DNA from: Hymenobacter yonginensis
GTDB taxonomy: Bacteria; Bacteroidota; Bacteroidia; Cytophagales; Hymenobacteraceae
NCBI RefSeq assembly: GCF_027625995.1
Contig: NZ_CP115396.1
Location: 1,364,001 to 1,428,000 of the forward strand
Length of the DNA stretch: 64,000 nucleotides
Reading direction: 5' to 3'
The position numbers and the translations under genes are program-made. Position 1 is the first letter of the stretch, and each line of letters begins with the position of its first letter. Below are positions 21,976 through 29,766 of this stretch, piece after piece. Under the pieces are notes generated by a model. That model saw only the letters and a program-made list of their open reading frames with translations. It ran no database searches and was not told where the DNA came from.

Positions 21976-23635
21976 CCAAAACCACCTCATACAACTCCAC
22001 CGGCCCGTCCTGGGCTACCAACTGGCGGTGGGGGAACCAGGTTAGCATGGAGTCGGCGGAGTATTGGATGAGCTTGCGGGTTAGCTCGTCGTTTTGCAGG
22101 GTGGCGCGGTTGAGCAGCAGCCATGATTTGTCGCCGGGGCGGCGGGCCACGGAGTCGCGCCGCGCGAACCGTTCGTAGTGCAGGCTGGGGGTGGGGCGGA
22201 AGCCGTAGTAGAAATCGGCGTGGCGCAGCAGCATATCATCGGTGAACACCACCCCGCGGCGGCTGGCGGGTAGGTGCGTTTTCAGCAGCCGCGCCTGCGC
22301 AAAGTGAGCCGATACGCTGGGCTTGCGCGTATAGTACACCGGCCGAATCAGGAGCAGCAGCGCCAGCGTGCCCAGCAGCAGCGCCCCAAAACCTGAGGTG
22401 CCTGGCGTGAGCCAGCCAGGTAGCCTACGTACGTAACGCAGGCCGGCTACAGCCAGCAGCAACAGGCCCAACCCACCATACAGCACCGCTACGCCGTTGT
22501 GCAGCCAGCCCGCAAAGCCCAGCATCACCAGCCCGATCAGCCAGCTTCCGCGCCCGGTTTGCCATAGGTTGCGCAGTCCAAACCCGGCCGCCAGCGCCAG
22601 CGGCGGCAGCAGCGGCGTCACCATGCGGGCCTGCAACGAAATCGGGTTGTACTCGTGCAGGGAGGTGCTGCCCCACCAGTAGAACGCCAGCGTGCTGACC
22701 GCCAGCGCCACCCAAAACCCGGCCTCATCGTCAGACGTGGCCGCATCTGCCGGGCCTTGTGGGCGGCGACGGCCGAAGCCGGCCGCTGCGGCCAGTACCA
22801 GCATCACGCCCATGCCCAGGGCCACAAAAAAGTCGAGCGGCTGCCAGGTTACGCGGCCCAGCAAGGCATCGGCGTGGCCCTGCACGTAGTTGCCGTCGCG
22901 CATGTAGGCATTGGTTTGCTCGATGATGTGGTAGCGGTAGAGCACGTCGCCGGTCAGTACCTGGTAGTAGATCAGGTAAGCCGCCAGCAGGCCGGCGCCG
23001 GTCAGCAGCGCCGCGCGCCAGAACCGGCCATGCTGTTTTCGCCAAGTATCCAGCGCCAGCAGGCCCAGGTAGAAGGGCAGGTAAAACACGATGGTTTCCT
23101 TGCTGAGCAGCGCCGCGAAGCTCAATACGGCGAAGCCCGCACCCCAGGCCACTGGCCGAAGCTGCACTGCGCGCCGCCCCGCCAGCAGCGCCGCCGCCCC
23201 GGCCAGGCACCAGAACATCAGCACGTTGTCGGGGTAGAGGTAGGTGCTCAGGTTAAGGGTGAAGTAGTGCAACCCCAGCAGCAGCACAGCGCCGGCCGCC
23301 ACCAGCGGCTCGCGCCGCCGGTACAGCTGCCAGATGATGCCGGCGCAGCCCAGCGTGCACAGCAGCGGCCAGAGCGTGGTGCTGATGATGTTCACGCCTA
23401 GCACCCGGTAGAGCGCCGCCACCGGCCCGAAAATCAGCAGGCGCTCCTGCAGCGGATCGTGGAGCAGGTGCTGTGGGTCGGGGAGGGGGCGGTAGGTGCC
23501 GCTGGCCAGGGCCTGCGCGTAGCGGGCGTAGAGGTAGTCGTCGAGGTCGTAGAGGCCCTCGTGGGCCAGCCCGAAAAAGGCCACGGTCACGACCAGCACC
23601 AGCACCAGGGCCAGCGTAGGAAAGCGGAAAAGCAT
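21965..23635 (-). CDS. Polytopic membrane glycosyltransferase (GT39/ArnT-like)
   Basis: 556 residues with about 11 membrane helices. Near the N-terminus, GLAHEGLYDLDDYLYARYAQ carries the acidic residues expected in the first periplasmic loop of GT-C enzymes (Asp-Asp after the first helix), followed by LLHDPLQERLLIFGPVAALY. It transfers a sugar from a lipid-linked donor on the periplasmic side of the inner membrane. The ATG at 23635 (MLFRFPTLALVLVLVVTV) is preferred; a GTG at 23647 would add four residues. It converges on the GT2 gene and is divergent from the polytopic protein at 24062, with repeat elements on both sides. The last codons DDR-stop are repeat-derived. Confidence 0.8.
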   Translation of the reverse strand: MLFRFPTLALVLVLVVTVAFFGLAHEGLYDLDDYLYARYAQALASGTYRPLPDPQHLLHDPLQERLLIFGPVAALYRVLGVNIISTTLWPLLCTLGCAGIIWQLYRRREPLVAAGAVLLLGLHYFTLNLSTYLYPDNVLMFWCLAGAAALLAGRRAVQLRPVAWGAGFAVLSFAALLSKETIVFYLPFYLGLLALDTWRKQHGRFWRAALLTGAGLLAAYLIYYQVLTGDVLYRYHIIEQTNAYMRDGNYVQGHADALLGRVTWQPLDFFVALGMGVMLVLAAAAGFGRRRPQGPADAATSDDEAGFWVALAVSTLAFYWWGSTSLHEYNPISLQARMVTPLLPPLALAAGFGLRNLWQTGRGSWLIGLVMLGFAGWLHNGVAVLYGGLGLLLLAVAGLRYVRRLPGWLTPGTSGFGALLLGTLALLLLIRPVYYTRKPSVSAHFAQARLLKTHLPASRRGVVFTDDMLLRHADFYYGFRPTPSLHYERFARRDSVARRPGDKSWLLLNRATLQNDELTRKLIQYSADSMLTWFPHRQLVAQDGPVELYEVVLDDR

Positions 23636-23647
23636 GCGGTGATTCAC

Positions 23648-24061
23648 ACCGGCAAAGATGGTGATTAAGTGATGAGGTGGTTTTTGGTGATGAAGTTATG
23701 GGGTGATGAGGTGATTAGGTAATAGGGGGCACGTGACAGGTGACAAGGAATCAGGGGTAATGAGAGAACGTCATTCCGAGCGGAGCGAGGAATCTCGCGT
23801 GCTGATGCTGCGCTGCATGGGCAGGCTTGCAGTTATTCAGGGGCATGTTTGTAGCGTCTGGGTGAGGAGTGGAGGGGCGAGGGCCGCCGCCCGCCCGCAG
23901 TCGTTCGACAGTCTTTTTGCAGCGTACATTTACAGCACAGCTATAGAACAGTGTCAGCACGCAAGATTCCTCGCTCCGCTCGGAATGGCGTTCTTCCCTT
24001 ATCACCCCATCACCCCATCACCCCATCACCCCATCACCCCATTACCCCACCACCCAGAAAA
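23648..24061. repeat. Composite repeat element A3 filling a 414-base gap
   Basis: Left arrays of GTGATGAGG/GTGATGAAG units (about 23663-23755), then a palindrome whose arms (23767-23812 and 23952-23995, AACGTCATTCCGAGCGGAGC and its mate) are separated by about 140 bases of unrelated sequence. The right array has CATCACCC units (23999-24054). The insertion between the arms distinguishes it from A1, A2 and A4; nothing recognisable is encoded in it. The gap separates divergent genes, and no good TAnnTTTG promoter is visible for either. Confidence 0.85.
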
Positions 24062-25813
24062 ATGCCAGCTAAACTATTCCGACGGGTGCTGCTGCCGGCG
24101 CTGCTGCTGCTGGCCGTGGGGTGGGGGCTTGGGGCGTATTGTGAAACCAACGACGACGTAGCCATCATGCAGCTGCTGCGCGGCACCAGCGCGGCGGCTC
24201 CTGTCACCGACCTGCACCTGTATTTCCACGGCCTGGGCGCGGGGCTGAGCTGGCTCTACCAGGTGATGCCCGCCGTGCCCTGGTACGCGCTGCTGCTTTA
24301 TGGGCTGCTCTATGGCGCCACCGTCGGTGCCTTCACCTTCCTCGACCGGCTGCTGCTGGGCCGGCTGCCGGGCCCCTGGATTGCGGGGCTGCTGGCGTTA
24401 TTTTTCCTGGTGGCTTGGCTGGAGCACGGCTTTTGGTTCAGCTACGTGCGGGTGCCGCTGCTGCTGGCAGGTGTGGGCGTGCTCACGACCGCCCAGCGCC
24501 CCGCCAGCCGTTTCGCGTTGGTCCTGGGGCTGCTAGCCTTCGGGCTGGGCTGGCTGATTCGGCCCAGCGTAGCCGTACTGGGGCTGCTGGCGGCCGCGCC
24601 GGGAGCGTGGTGGCTGGGCGGCCGCCGGGCCCTGCCGGTGCTGGGCGGGGCGGCGGCCGTGGCTGTATTCGGGGCGCTTTTCCTGAACCTGACCTGGAGC
24701 CCCACCGCGGCCACTTTCCGCCGCCTCGATGTGCGCAAGTCCAACATGCTGGATTTCCAGCTCTACCAGCCAGCCACCGGCCTCTCGTCCGCCGACAGCC
24801 TCGGGCTGGCCGCCGCCCGGCACTGGCTGCTGGCCGATTCCACGCTTGTGAACGAGGGCCTTTTCGACCGTGCCGCGCCCCTGCCCACGCCGGCCTATTT
24901 CCTGCGCACCCTAGCGCCAGCCAAGCTCCGGCTGGCGCTGCCGCAGCTCCTGCGCGACTACTTCCCGCTGCTACTGCTGCTGGCGGCCAGCGGCTGTCTG
25001 CTGACTGCCGCAGCGGGGCGGCCCCGTGGTTTTTGGCTGGTGCAGGCGCTGTTTGCTGGGTTGGTGCTGGCGCTGGCCGCGGTGCTCAAGCTGCCGCCCC
25101 GCCTCGCGTTGCCGCTGCTCGATGTCTGGCTGCTGGGCAACCTGGCGGCGGTGTTGCCGCTGGCCGGAAGGCGGGCGCCCTGGGTGCTGCTGGGGGCGCT
25201 GGCGCTGGTGGCCGGGCCCTACGCCTACAAAACCGCACACCGCGCGGCTGTGCTAGGTCAGGAGCGGCAACACAACCAGCTGGCCCGGCAACAGCTGGGC
25301 TGGCTCACGCGGCAGCGCGGCAGCGCCGCCCCCCAGCTAATCGTGTCCGACGCTTTCGAGGCCACCGGCAAATCGGAGTCACCTTTTGCCGTGGGGCCGC
25401 TGCTGTCGGGCCACTACTTTGGCACCTCCCGGCCTGAGCCCCGCTATATGCCCGTGGCGGGCTGGCTGACGCTGCATCCCTCGCAGGCAGCGTGGCGGCG
25501 GCAGCTCACCGGCACGCGCTATTTTCCCGAGAGCATGCGCCGCCTCGCTGCACGGCCCGGCGTAGCCTGGATTCTCACGCCCGAAGCGGCCGCCATCCTC
25601 AACCGGCAGCTGGCCCGGCCGGCCGGGCCGCGTGTTCGATTAGTACCAATTCTGCCCCGTGCCCTGCCTGCGCAGGGGGCGAGAATTCAGGCCCGCAACG
25701 CCGAAACCGGCGCTGCCCGGGCGTATGAAATGCGCGTGGAAACAGTGCAACAAACGAAAAGGCCAAAATTTTATAGCCGGGCTTCTGGACTTATTCGGCA
25801 CAATACGGGGTAG
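24062..25813 (+). CDS. Polytopic membrane protein of unknown function
   Basis: 583 residues with 10-12 predicted membrane helices in the first 400 residues (for example LLPALLLLAVGWGLGAY and WVLLGALALVAGPYAYK) and a soluble C-terminal domain of about 180 residues (PQLIVSDAFEATGKSESPFA and on). The early CETNDDVAIMQLLRG after the first helix is an acidic periplasmic loop like that of GT-C glycosyltransferases, but the family is not certain. The context of flippase, GT2 and GT39-like genes suggests a part in surface-glycan assembly. The ATG at 24062 starts the first helix directly after repeat DNA. It ends 54 bases before the desaturase gene. Confidence 0.65.
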   Translation: MPAKLFRRVLLPALLLLAVGWGLGAYCETNDDVAIMQLLRGTSAAAPVTDLHLYFHGLGAGLSWLYQVMPAVPWYALLLYGLLYGATVGAFTFLDRLLLGRLPGPWIAGLLALFFLVAWLEHGFWFSYVRVPLLLAGVGVLTTAQRPASRFALVLGLLAFGLGWLIRPSVAVLGLLAAAPGAWWLGGRRALPVLGGAAAVAVFGALFLNLTWSPTAATFRRLDVRKSNMLDFQLYQPATGLSSADSLGLAAARHWLLADSTLVNEGLFDRAAPLPTPAYFLRTLAPAKLRLALPQLLRDYFPLLLLLAASGCLLTAAAGRPRGFWLVQALFAGLVLALAAVLKLPPRLALPLLDVWLLGNLAAVLPLAGRRAPWVLLGALALVAGPYAYKTAHRAAVLGQERQHNQLARQQLGWLTRQRGSAAPQLIVSDAFEATGKSESPFAVGPLLSGHYFGTSRPEPRYMPVAGWLTLHPSQAAWRRQLTGTRYFPESMRRLAARPGVAWILTPEAAAILNRQLARPAGPRVRLVPILPRALPAQGARIQARNAETGAARAYEMRVETVQQTKRPKFYSRASGLIRHNTG

Positions 25814-25867
25814 TGGTTGTATACCTTTGAGCCGCTCTCCTACTTTCCCTATTTTAGTCCCACTGCC

Positions 25868-26845
25868 ATGATTGCAACCACCACCTCCCGCGGAGAGGTT
25901 TTGCAGCACCTCGAACCGTTTTTGCGCGAAAACATGGGCACCTTCCTCAAGAGCGTGGAAGACAGCTGGCAACCCGCCGACTACCTGCCCGATCCGCGCC
26001 TTGATACTTTCTACGACGAAGTAAAGCTGCTTCGCGAGCGGGCCCAGGGCCTGAGCTACGACCTGCTGGCCGTGCTCATCGGCGATACCATCACCGAAGA
26101 AGCGCTGCCCAACTACGAAGCCTGGTTTCACCAGCTCGACGACCTGGGCCGCGACCACAATAGTGGGTGGGGCCAGTGGATCCGCGGCTGGACGGCCGAG
26201 GAAAACCGCCACGGCGATCTGCTCAACCGCTACCTCTACCTGAGCGGCCGCGTGAACATGCGTGAGTTCGAGGTCAGCACGCAGTACCTGATTGCCGACG
26301 GCTTCGACCTGGGCACTGCCCACGACCCGTACCGCGCCTTCGTGTACACCAGCTACCAGGAAACGGCCACCAACCTCTCGCACCGCCGCGTGGGCCAGCT
26401 GGCCCGCAAAGTCGGCGACGACGGTCTCTCCAAGATCTGCGGCATGATTGCCGGCGACGAAAACCGCCACGCCCGCGTCTACAAGACGTTCGTGGAGAAG
26501 ATTTTCGAAGTTGATCCTTCGGAAATGATGCTGGCCTTCGAGGACATGATGCGCAAGAAAATCGTGATGCCGGCGCACTACATGCGTGAAATGGGCATCG
26601 AGATGGGCAAGACCTTCGGCCACTTCACCGACGCCGCTCAGCGCCTCGGCGTGTACACCAGCCAGGACTACACCGACATCCTCGAAACGCTCATCGCCGA
26701 CTGGAAGGTGGCCGACGTAACCGGCCTTACCGGCCCCGCCGAGAAAGCCCGCGACTACGTCATGGCGCTGCCCAACCGCCTGCGCCGCGTCGCCGACCGT
26801 ATGTCGGTGCCCAAACTGGAGTACCGCTTCAAGTGGATCGACTAA
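25868..26845 (+). CDS. Acyl-ACP desaturase (ferritin-like diiron)
   Basis: 325 residues of the plant-type stearoyl-ACP desaturase fold. The diiron ligands lie in the two EENRHG/DENRHA motifs: WTAEENRHGDLL (residues 111-116) and IAGDENRHARVY (197-202), with additional ligands in the helices between. It introduces a double bond into ACP-bound fatty acids using O2 and ferredoxin, and so adjusts membrane fluidity. MREFEVSTQYLIADGF and LRRVADRMSVPKLEYRFKW are family-typical. The ATG at 25868 is used; an upstream extension adds only low-complexity residues. It is followed by its own terminator. Single gene. Confidence 0.95.
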   Translation: MIATTTSRGEVLQHLEPFLRENMGTFLKSVEDSWQPADYLPDPRLDTFYDEVKLLRERAQGLSYDLLAVLIGDTITEEALPNYEAWFHQLDDLGRDHNSGWGQWIRGWTAEENRHGDLLNRYLYLSGRVNMREFEVSTQYLIADGFDLGTAHDPYRAFVYTSYQETATNLSHRRVGQLARKVGDDGLSKICGMIAGDENRHARVYKTFVEKIFEVDPSEMMLAFEDMMRKKIVMPAHYMREMGIEMGKTFGHFTDAAQRLGVYTSQDYTDILETLIADWKVADVTGLTGPAEKARDYVMALPNRLRRVADRMSVPKLEYRFKWID

Positions 26846-26849
26846 CCTC

Positions 26850-27041
26850 ATCACGGATTTTCCCGGATTAGACGGATGAGTCGGATTTTGTAGTCGACAC
26901 TGATCCGGCTTCTTGTCAATCAACTGAGTACATAAAAAAGGAGACTTGCCGTTTGGCAAGCCTCCTTTTTTGCTTTTCGGCTACGTGATGAGTCGGCTAC
27001 AAAATCCGACCCATTCGTTTAATCCGGAGAAATCCATGATT
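26850..27041. repeat. Inverted GGATT/CGGATTTTGTAG repeat flanking a terminator
   Basis: The left arm (26853-26896) contains ACGGATGAGTCGGATTTTG; the right arm (26997-27040) contains CTACAAAATCCGACCCATTC and TTTAATCCGG. The two are complementary with a few mismatches and enclose a terminator. A one-sided copy with the same CGGATTAGTCGGATTTTGT unit occurs at about 59076-59112. Confidence 0.75.
26934..26971. terminator. Terminator between the desaturase and lipoprotein genes
   Basis: AAAAAAGGAGACTTGCC pairs with GGCAAGCCTCCTTTTTT across a GTTT loop (one mismatch). It works in both directions for the convergent genes. Confidence 0.85.
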
Positions 27042-27042
27042 C

Positions 27043-27678
27043 TTATTGGCCGTCCATTACCTGGCCCATGGTCCATTTGCCGTCGGCACCCAGCTTGTAG
27101 GTGATGGTGCGGCTGGTTGGGGTGGTAGCGGCCGGCGTGGTGCCGTCAGTGGTAGAGGCCGTGGCGGTGGTTACCGGGAACGAGCGGCTGAGCATGCCGT
27201 TGCTGAGCATGTAGGTGTCCTTTCCGCTGTAGCCGGTAGCGGCCGTGCCCGAAATCATGCCGGGTGAAGCAACAGGCGTGTAGCCCCGCTCGCCGAACTC
27301 GTAGCCGTAGAAGCCACCGTTGGCCGAAGCGTTGTCGGTGAAGATGTACAGTTCGGGCTTGCCGTTGCCATTCAGGTCAGCCGAAACAGCGTCGCGCACG
27401 GCACCGTTGATGTCCACGCGTACGGGGTCGGCCGAGAGGGCCGAGCCACGGTAGGCGCGGATGGTGAGCTGGCGCTGGGCGCTTTCGCCCGTGGTGCGCA
27501 CCTCGAAGCGCGAGTCACCCTGCGTGATTTCGCGCGTGAAGCTTACGGGTTCAGTAGAAGCCGTATTCTCTACGGTTGGGGTGCTGGAAGAGGTGTCTTC
27601 CACTGCCGTACGCGACGAATCACAGGCGGTGGCGGTAACCAGGGCAGTGCCGAGCAGGGCGAAAATGGGAGCTTTCAT
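27043..27678 (-). CDS. Lipoprotein of unknown function
   Basis: 211 residues. The signal MKAPIFALLGTALVTATAC ends at a lipobox-like TATAC. A Ser/Thr-rich linker (SSSTPTVENTASTEPV) leads to a domain with FEVRTTGES, LTIRAYRGSALSADPVRVD and AVSADLNGNGKPELYIFTD; the last segment resembles an FG-GAP/VCBS calcium-type loop (DLNGNGKPE). It may be related to lysozyme-inhibitor-type lipoproteins, but this is uncertain. The ATG at 27678 was chosen because it begins the signal. Two perfect palindromes lie about 190 bases upstream. Confidence 0.7.
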   Translation of the reverse strand: MKAPIFALLGTALVTATACDSSRTAVEDTSSSTPTVENTASTEPVSFTREITQGDSRFEVRTTGESAQRQLTIRAYRGSALSADPVRVDINGAVRDAVSADLNGNGKPELYIFTDNASANGGFYGYEFGERGYTPVASPGMISGTAATGYSGKDTYMLSNGMLSRSFPVTTATASTTDGTTPAATTPTSRTITYKLGADGKWTMGQVMDGQ

Positions 27679-28068
27679 AAAAAAAAAGTAAGGAAGAGTG
27701 GTACCAGAAGTCAGCCCGAAATCGTGCGGGCTACCAGCCCCGAAAGGTTGGTGAAAGAGCAATCAAAGCAAGCCAATCACTATCAACTGGGCACGCAAAG
27801 AATGCGCAGTGTATACGCAAGGTACTGTATTCTCGGTCAAATACAAATTAAAAACGGACAAATGCATTAAATTAATGCAGCAACAGGCCACAACTGCCGC
27901 AGCTGGCAGTTCGGCTTGGATGCTGGCTATGAGGTGCTTACCGGCGGCCACGTTCCGGCCTAGCCCGCTCGCCTGTTTCCACGCAAAAGAGCCGGAAGCC
28001 GGTGGAAAGCGTGCGTGGCTTTCGTGGGCTTCCGGCTTTTCGGAAACTGGATTAGGGAAGGCGTGGGG
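27679..28068. other. 390-base intergenic region with two perfect palindromes
   Basis: No credible gene. It is AT-richer than its surroundings. TGCATTAA-A-TTAATGCA (27863-27879) is a perfect 8-1-8 palindrome and AACTGCC-6-GGCAGTT (27892-27911) a perfect 7-6-7 palindrome 12 bases further; both look like operator sites. A terminator-like hairpin follows (27985-28040). Confidence 0.6.
27985..28040. terminator. Probable terminator for the DUF427 gene
   Basis: AAAAGAGCCGGAAGCC (27985-28000) pairs with GGCTTCCGGCTTTT (28027-28040), with one bulged base. On the minus strand it ends in TTTT, just after the gene ending at 28069. Confidence 0.7.
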
Positions 28069-28350
28069 CTAGCTTTGCACCTGCACGCCCTTCCAGAAGG
28101 CCACCCGGCCCTTAATCTGCTGGGCCGCATCCTTGGGTGCGGGGTAGTACCAGGCGGCGTCCTTGTTCAGCTCGCCGTTTACGCGCAGGGAGTAGTAGCT
28201 GGCCTGCCCTTTCCAGGGGCAGGAGGTATGCGCAATGCTGTCTTCGAAAAACTCCCGCTTGATAGAATCGGCCGGGAAATAGTGGTTATTCTCAACGACT
28301 ACGGTTTCGTCGCTTTCGGCAATGATGGTGTTGTTCCAGATGGCTTTCAT
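28069..28350 (-). CDS. DUF427 domain protein
   Basis: 93 residues, the normal length of a stand-alone DUF427 domain. The core is MKAIWNNTIIAESDETVVVE, then HYFPADSIKREFF, HTSCPWKGQASYYSL and AAWYYPAP, ending in GRVAFWKGVQVQS; the TxCPWKGxAxYY box is diagnostic. The domain is cytoplasmic; its biochemical role is not established. It is a single gene, separated from the VWA gene by a repeat of TTAGTTGT-type units. Confidence 0.9.
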   Translation of the reverse strand: MKAIWNNTIIAESDETVVVENNHYFPADSIKREFFEDSIAHTSCPWKGQASYYSLRVNGELNKDAAWYYPAPKDAAQQIKGRVAFWKGVQVQS

Positions 28351-28361
28351 GGGTAGTCGGG

Positions 28362-28475
28362 CTTTAGTTGTTAGTTGTCGGTTGTCTCAGGTTGTAGTTG
28401 TTGGCTGCTTGGTTTCGTACTAACAACTGACAACCAACAACTGGCAACTACTACCTACTCTCCCGACAACTAAAA
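28362..28475. repeat. Inverted arrays of GTTGTTAGTTGT-type units
   Basis: Left: units such as TTAGTTGT, GGTTGT and TAGTTGT (28364-28413). Right: ACAACTGACAACCAACAACT and TGGCAAC (28422-28450). They are complementary and can form a long imperfect hairpin between the divergent DUF427 and VWA genes. A second array of the same unit lies at 37791-37862. Confidence 0.8.
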
Positions 28476-28516
28476 ACCGGCTTACGTTGTTCTAAAAGCT
28501 CACTCCCCCAATTTAT

Positions 28517-29623
28517 ATGTCCGCAGGCTTTCGTTTTCGGGATTTCGTGCCCGAGGAGTCGACTGAGAAAGGCTTCGACTCCCTTTTCAAGATATTTATG
28601 CAGCTGGTCACTATTACCAGCGGCGACGTGGGTGAGGCGCTTTCCTGGCTGAATGAGCTGGATAAGCAGTACGGCCTCACCGACGACGGCTACGGTATGG
28701 GCGACTTCATCGAGGACCTCAAGAAGAAGGGCTACATCGACGAAAACGAGCAGGAGCCGGGCTCGTTCAACATCACGGCCAAAAGCGAGCAGACGATTCG
28801 CAAGTCGGCGCTGGAGGAAATTTTCGGCAAGCTCAAGAAGTCGGGGCAGGGCAACCACCGCACGCCCCACACCGGCCAGGGCGACGAGCAGAGCACCGAC
28901 ATGCGGGAATTCCGCTTCGGCGACTCGCTCGACCAGATTTCCATGACCGAGAGCATCCGCAACGCCCAGCTCAACCACGGCATGGACGGCGACAATTTCA
29001 TGCTGACCGAGGGCGACCTGGAAGTGCGCGAGAACGAGCACAAAAGCCAGACCAGCACCGTGCTCATGATTGACATCTCGCACAGCATGATTCTGTACGG
29101 CGAGGACCGCATCACGCCGGCCAAGAAGGTGGCCATGGCCCTGGCCGAGCTGGTGAAGCAGAAGTATCCTAAGGACTTCCTCGACGTGATTGTGTTCGGC
29201 AACGACGCCTGGCAGATTGAGGTGAAGGAACTGCCCTACCTGCAGGTGGGCCCCTACCACACCAACACCGTGGCCGGCCTGGAACTGGCCCTAGACCTGC
29301 TGCGCAAGCGCAAGACGCCCAACAAGCAGATCTTCATGATTACCGACGGCAAGCCCACCTGCCTGAAGGAAGCCGGCGGCTACTACAAAAACTCGTTCGG
29401 GCTCGACCGCAAAGTGGTCAACAAAACCCTGAACCTGGCCGCCTCGGCCCGCCGCCTGAAAGTGCCCATCACCACCTTCATGATTGCCGACGACCCGTAC
29501 CTGCGCCGCTTCGTGGAGGAATTCACGGAGGTGAACCAGGGCAAGGCGTACTACTCGTCGCTCAAAGGCCTCGGCCACATGATTTTCGAGGACTACAAGC
29601 GCAACCGCCGCAAAAACGTGTAA
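28517..29623 (+). CDS. VWA domain protein, partner of the AAA+ ATPase
   Basis: 368 residues, no signal peptide. The N-terminal 170 residues are helical and charged. The VWA domain starts at TSTVLMIDISHSMILYGED (DxSxS metal-binding motif) and continues with LDVIVFGNDAW and IFMITDGKP (the second metal loop), ending near residue 360. In magnesium chelatase and MoxR systems, an AAA+ ATPase acts together with a VWA protein to insert metals or remodel a target. The AAA+ gene at 29767 is the only obvious partner. The substrate is unknown; there is no chlorophyll or cobalamin pathway in this window. The two genes are separated by a family B palindrome. Confidence 0.85.
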   Translation: MSAGFRFRDFVPEESTEKGFDSLFKIFMQLVTITSGDVGEALSWLNELDKQYGLTDDGYGMGDFIEDLKKKGYIDENEQEPGSFNITAKSEQTIRKSALEEIFGKLKKSGQGNHRTPHTGQGDEQSTDMREFRFGDSLDQISMTESIRNAQLNHGMDGDNFMLTEGDLEVRENEHKSQTSTVLMIDISHSMILYGEDRITPAKKVAMALAELVKQKYPKDFLDVIVFGNDAWQIEVKELPYLQVGPYHTNTVAGLELALDLLRKRKTPNKQIFMITDGKPTCLKEAGGYYKNSFGLDRKVVNKTLNLAASARRLKVPITTFMIADDPYLRRFVEEFTEVNQGKAYYSSLKGLGHMIFEDYKRNRRKNV

Positions 29624-29640
29624 GCGTTTACCGGCCTCGC

Positions 29641-29728
29641 AGTAGCGCGAACTTTGTAGTTCGCGTCCCCGCGCCGTTCAAACTATTACAACGGCGCGGG
29701 GGGCGCGAACTACAAAGTTCGCGCTACT
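29641..29728. repeat. Family B palindrome B1
   Basis: The arms AGTAGCGCGAACTTTGTAGT and its complement ACTACAAAGTTCGCGCTACT are perfectly paired over about 24 bases, with an inner GCGCCGTT/AACGGCGC stem and a short spacer. It lies between the VWA and AAA+ genes. Confidence 0.9.
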
Positions 29729-29766
29729 GTCTACCTCTTTCCATTCGCTCATTCTATTCTCCATTC

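Noticed and set aside
29641-29728. Family B palindrome as a rho-independent terminator
   Set aside because: No T-run follows, and the copy lies between genes that probably work together; a terminator function is not supported.
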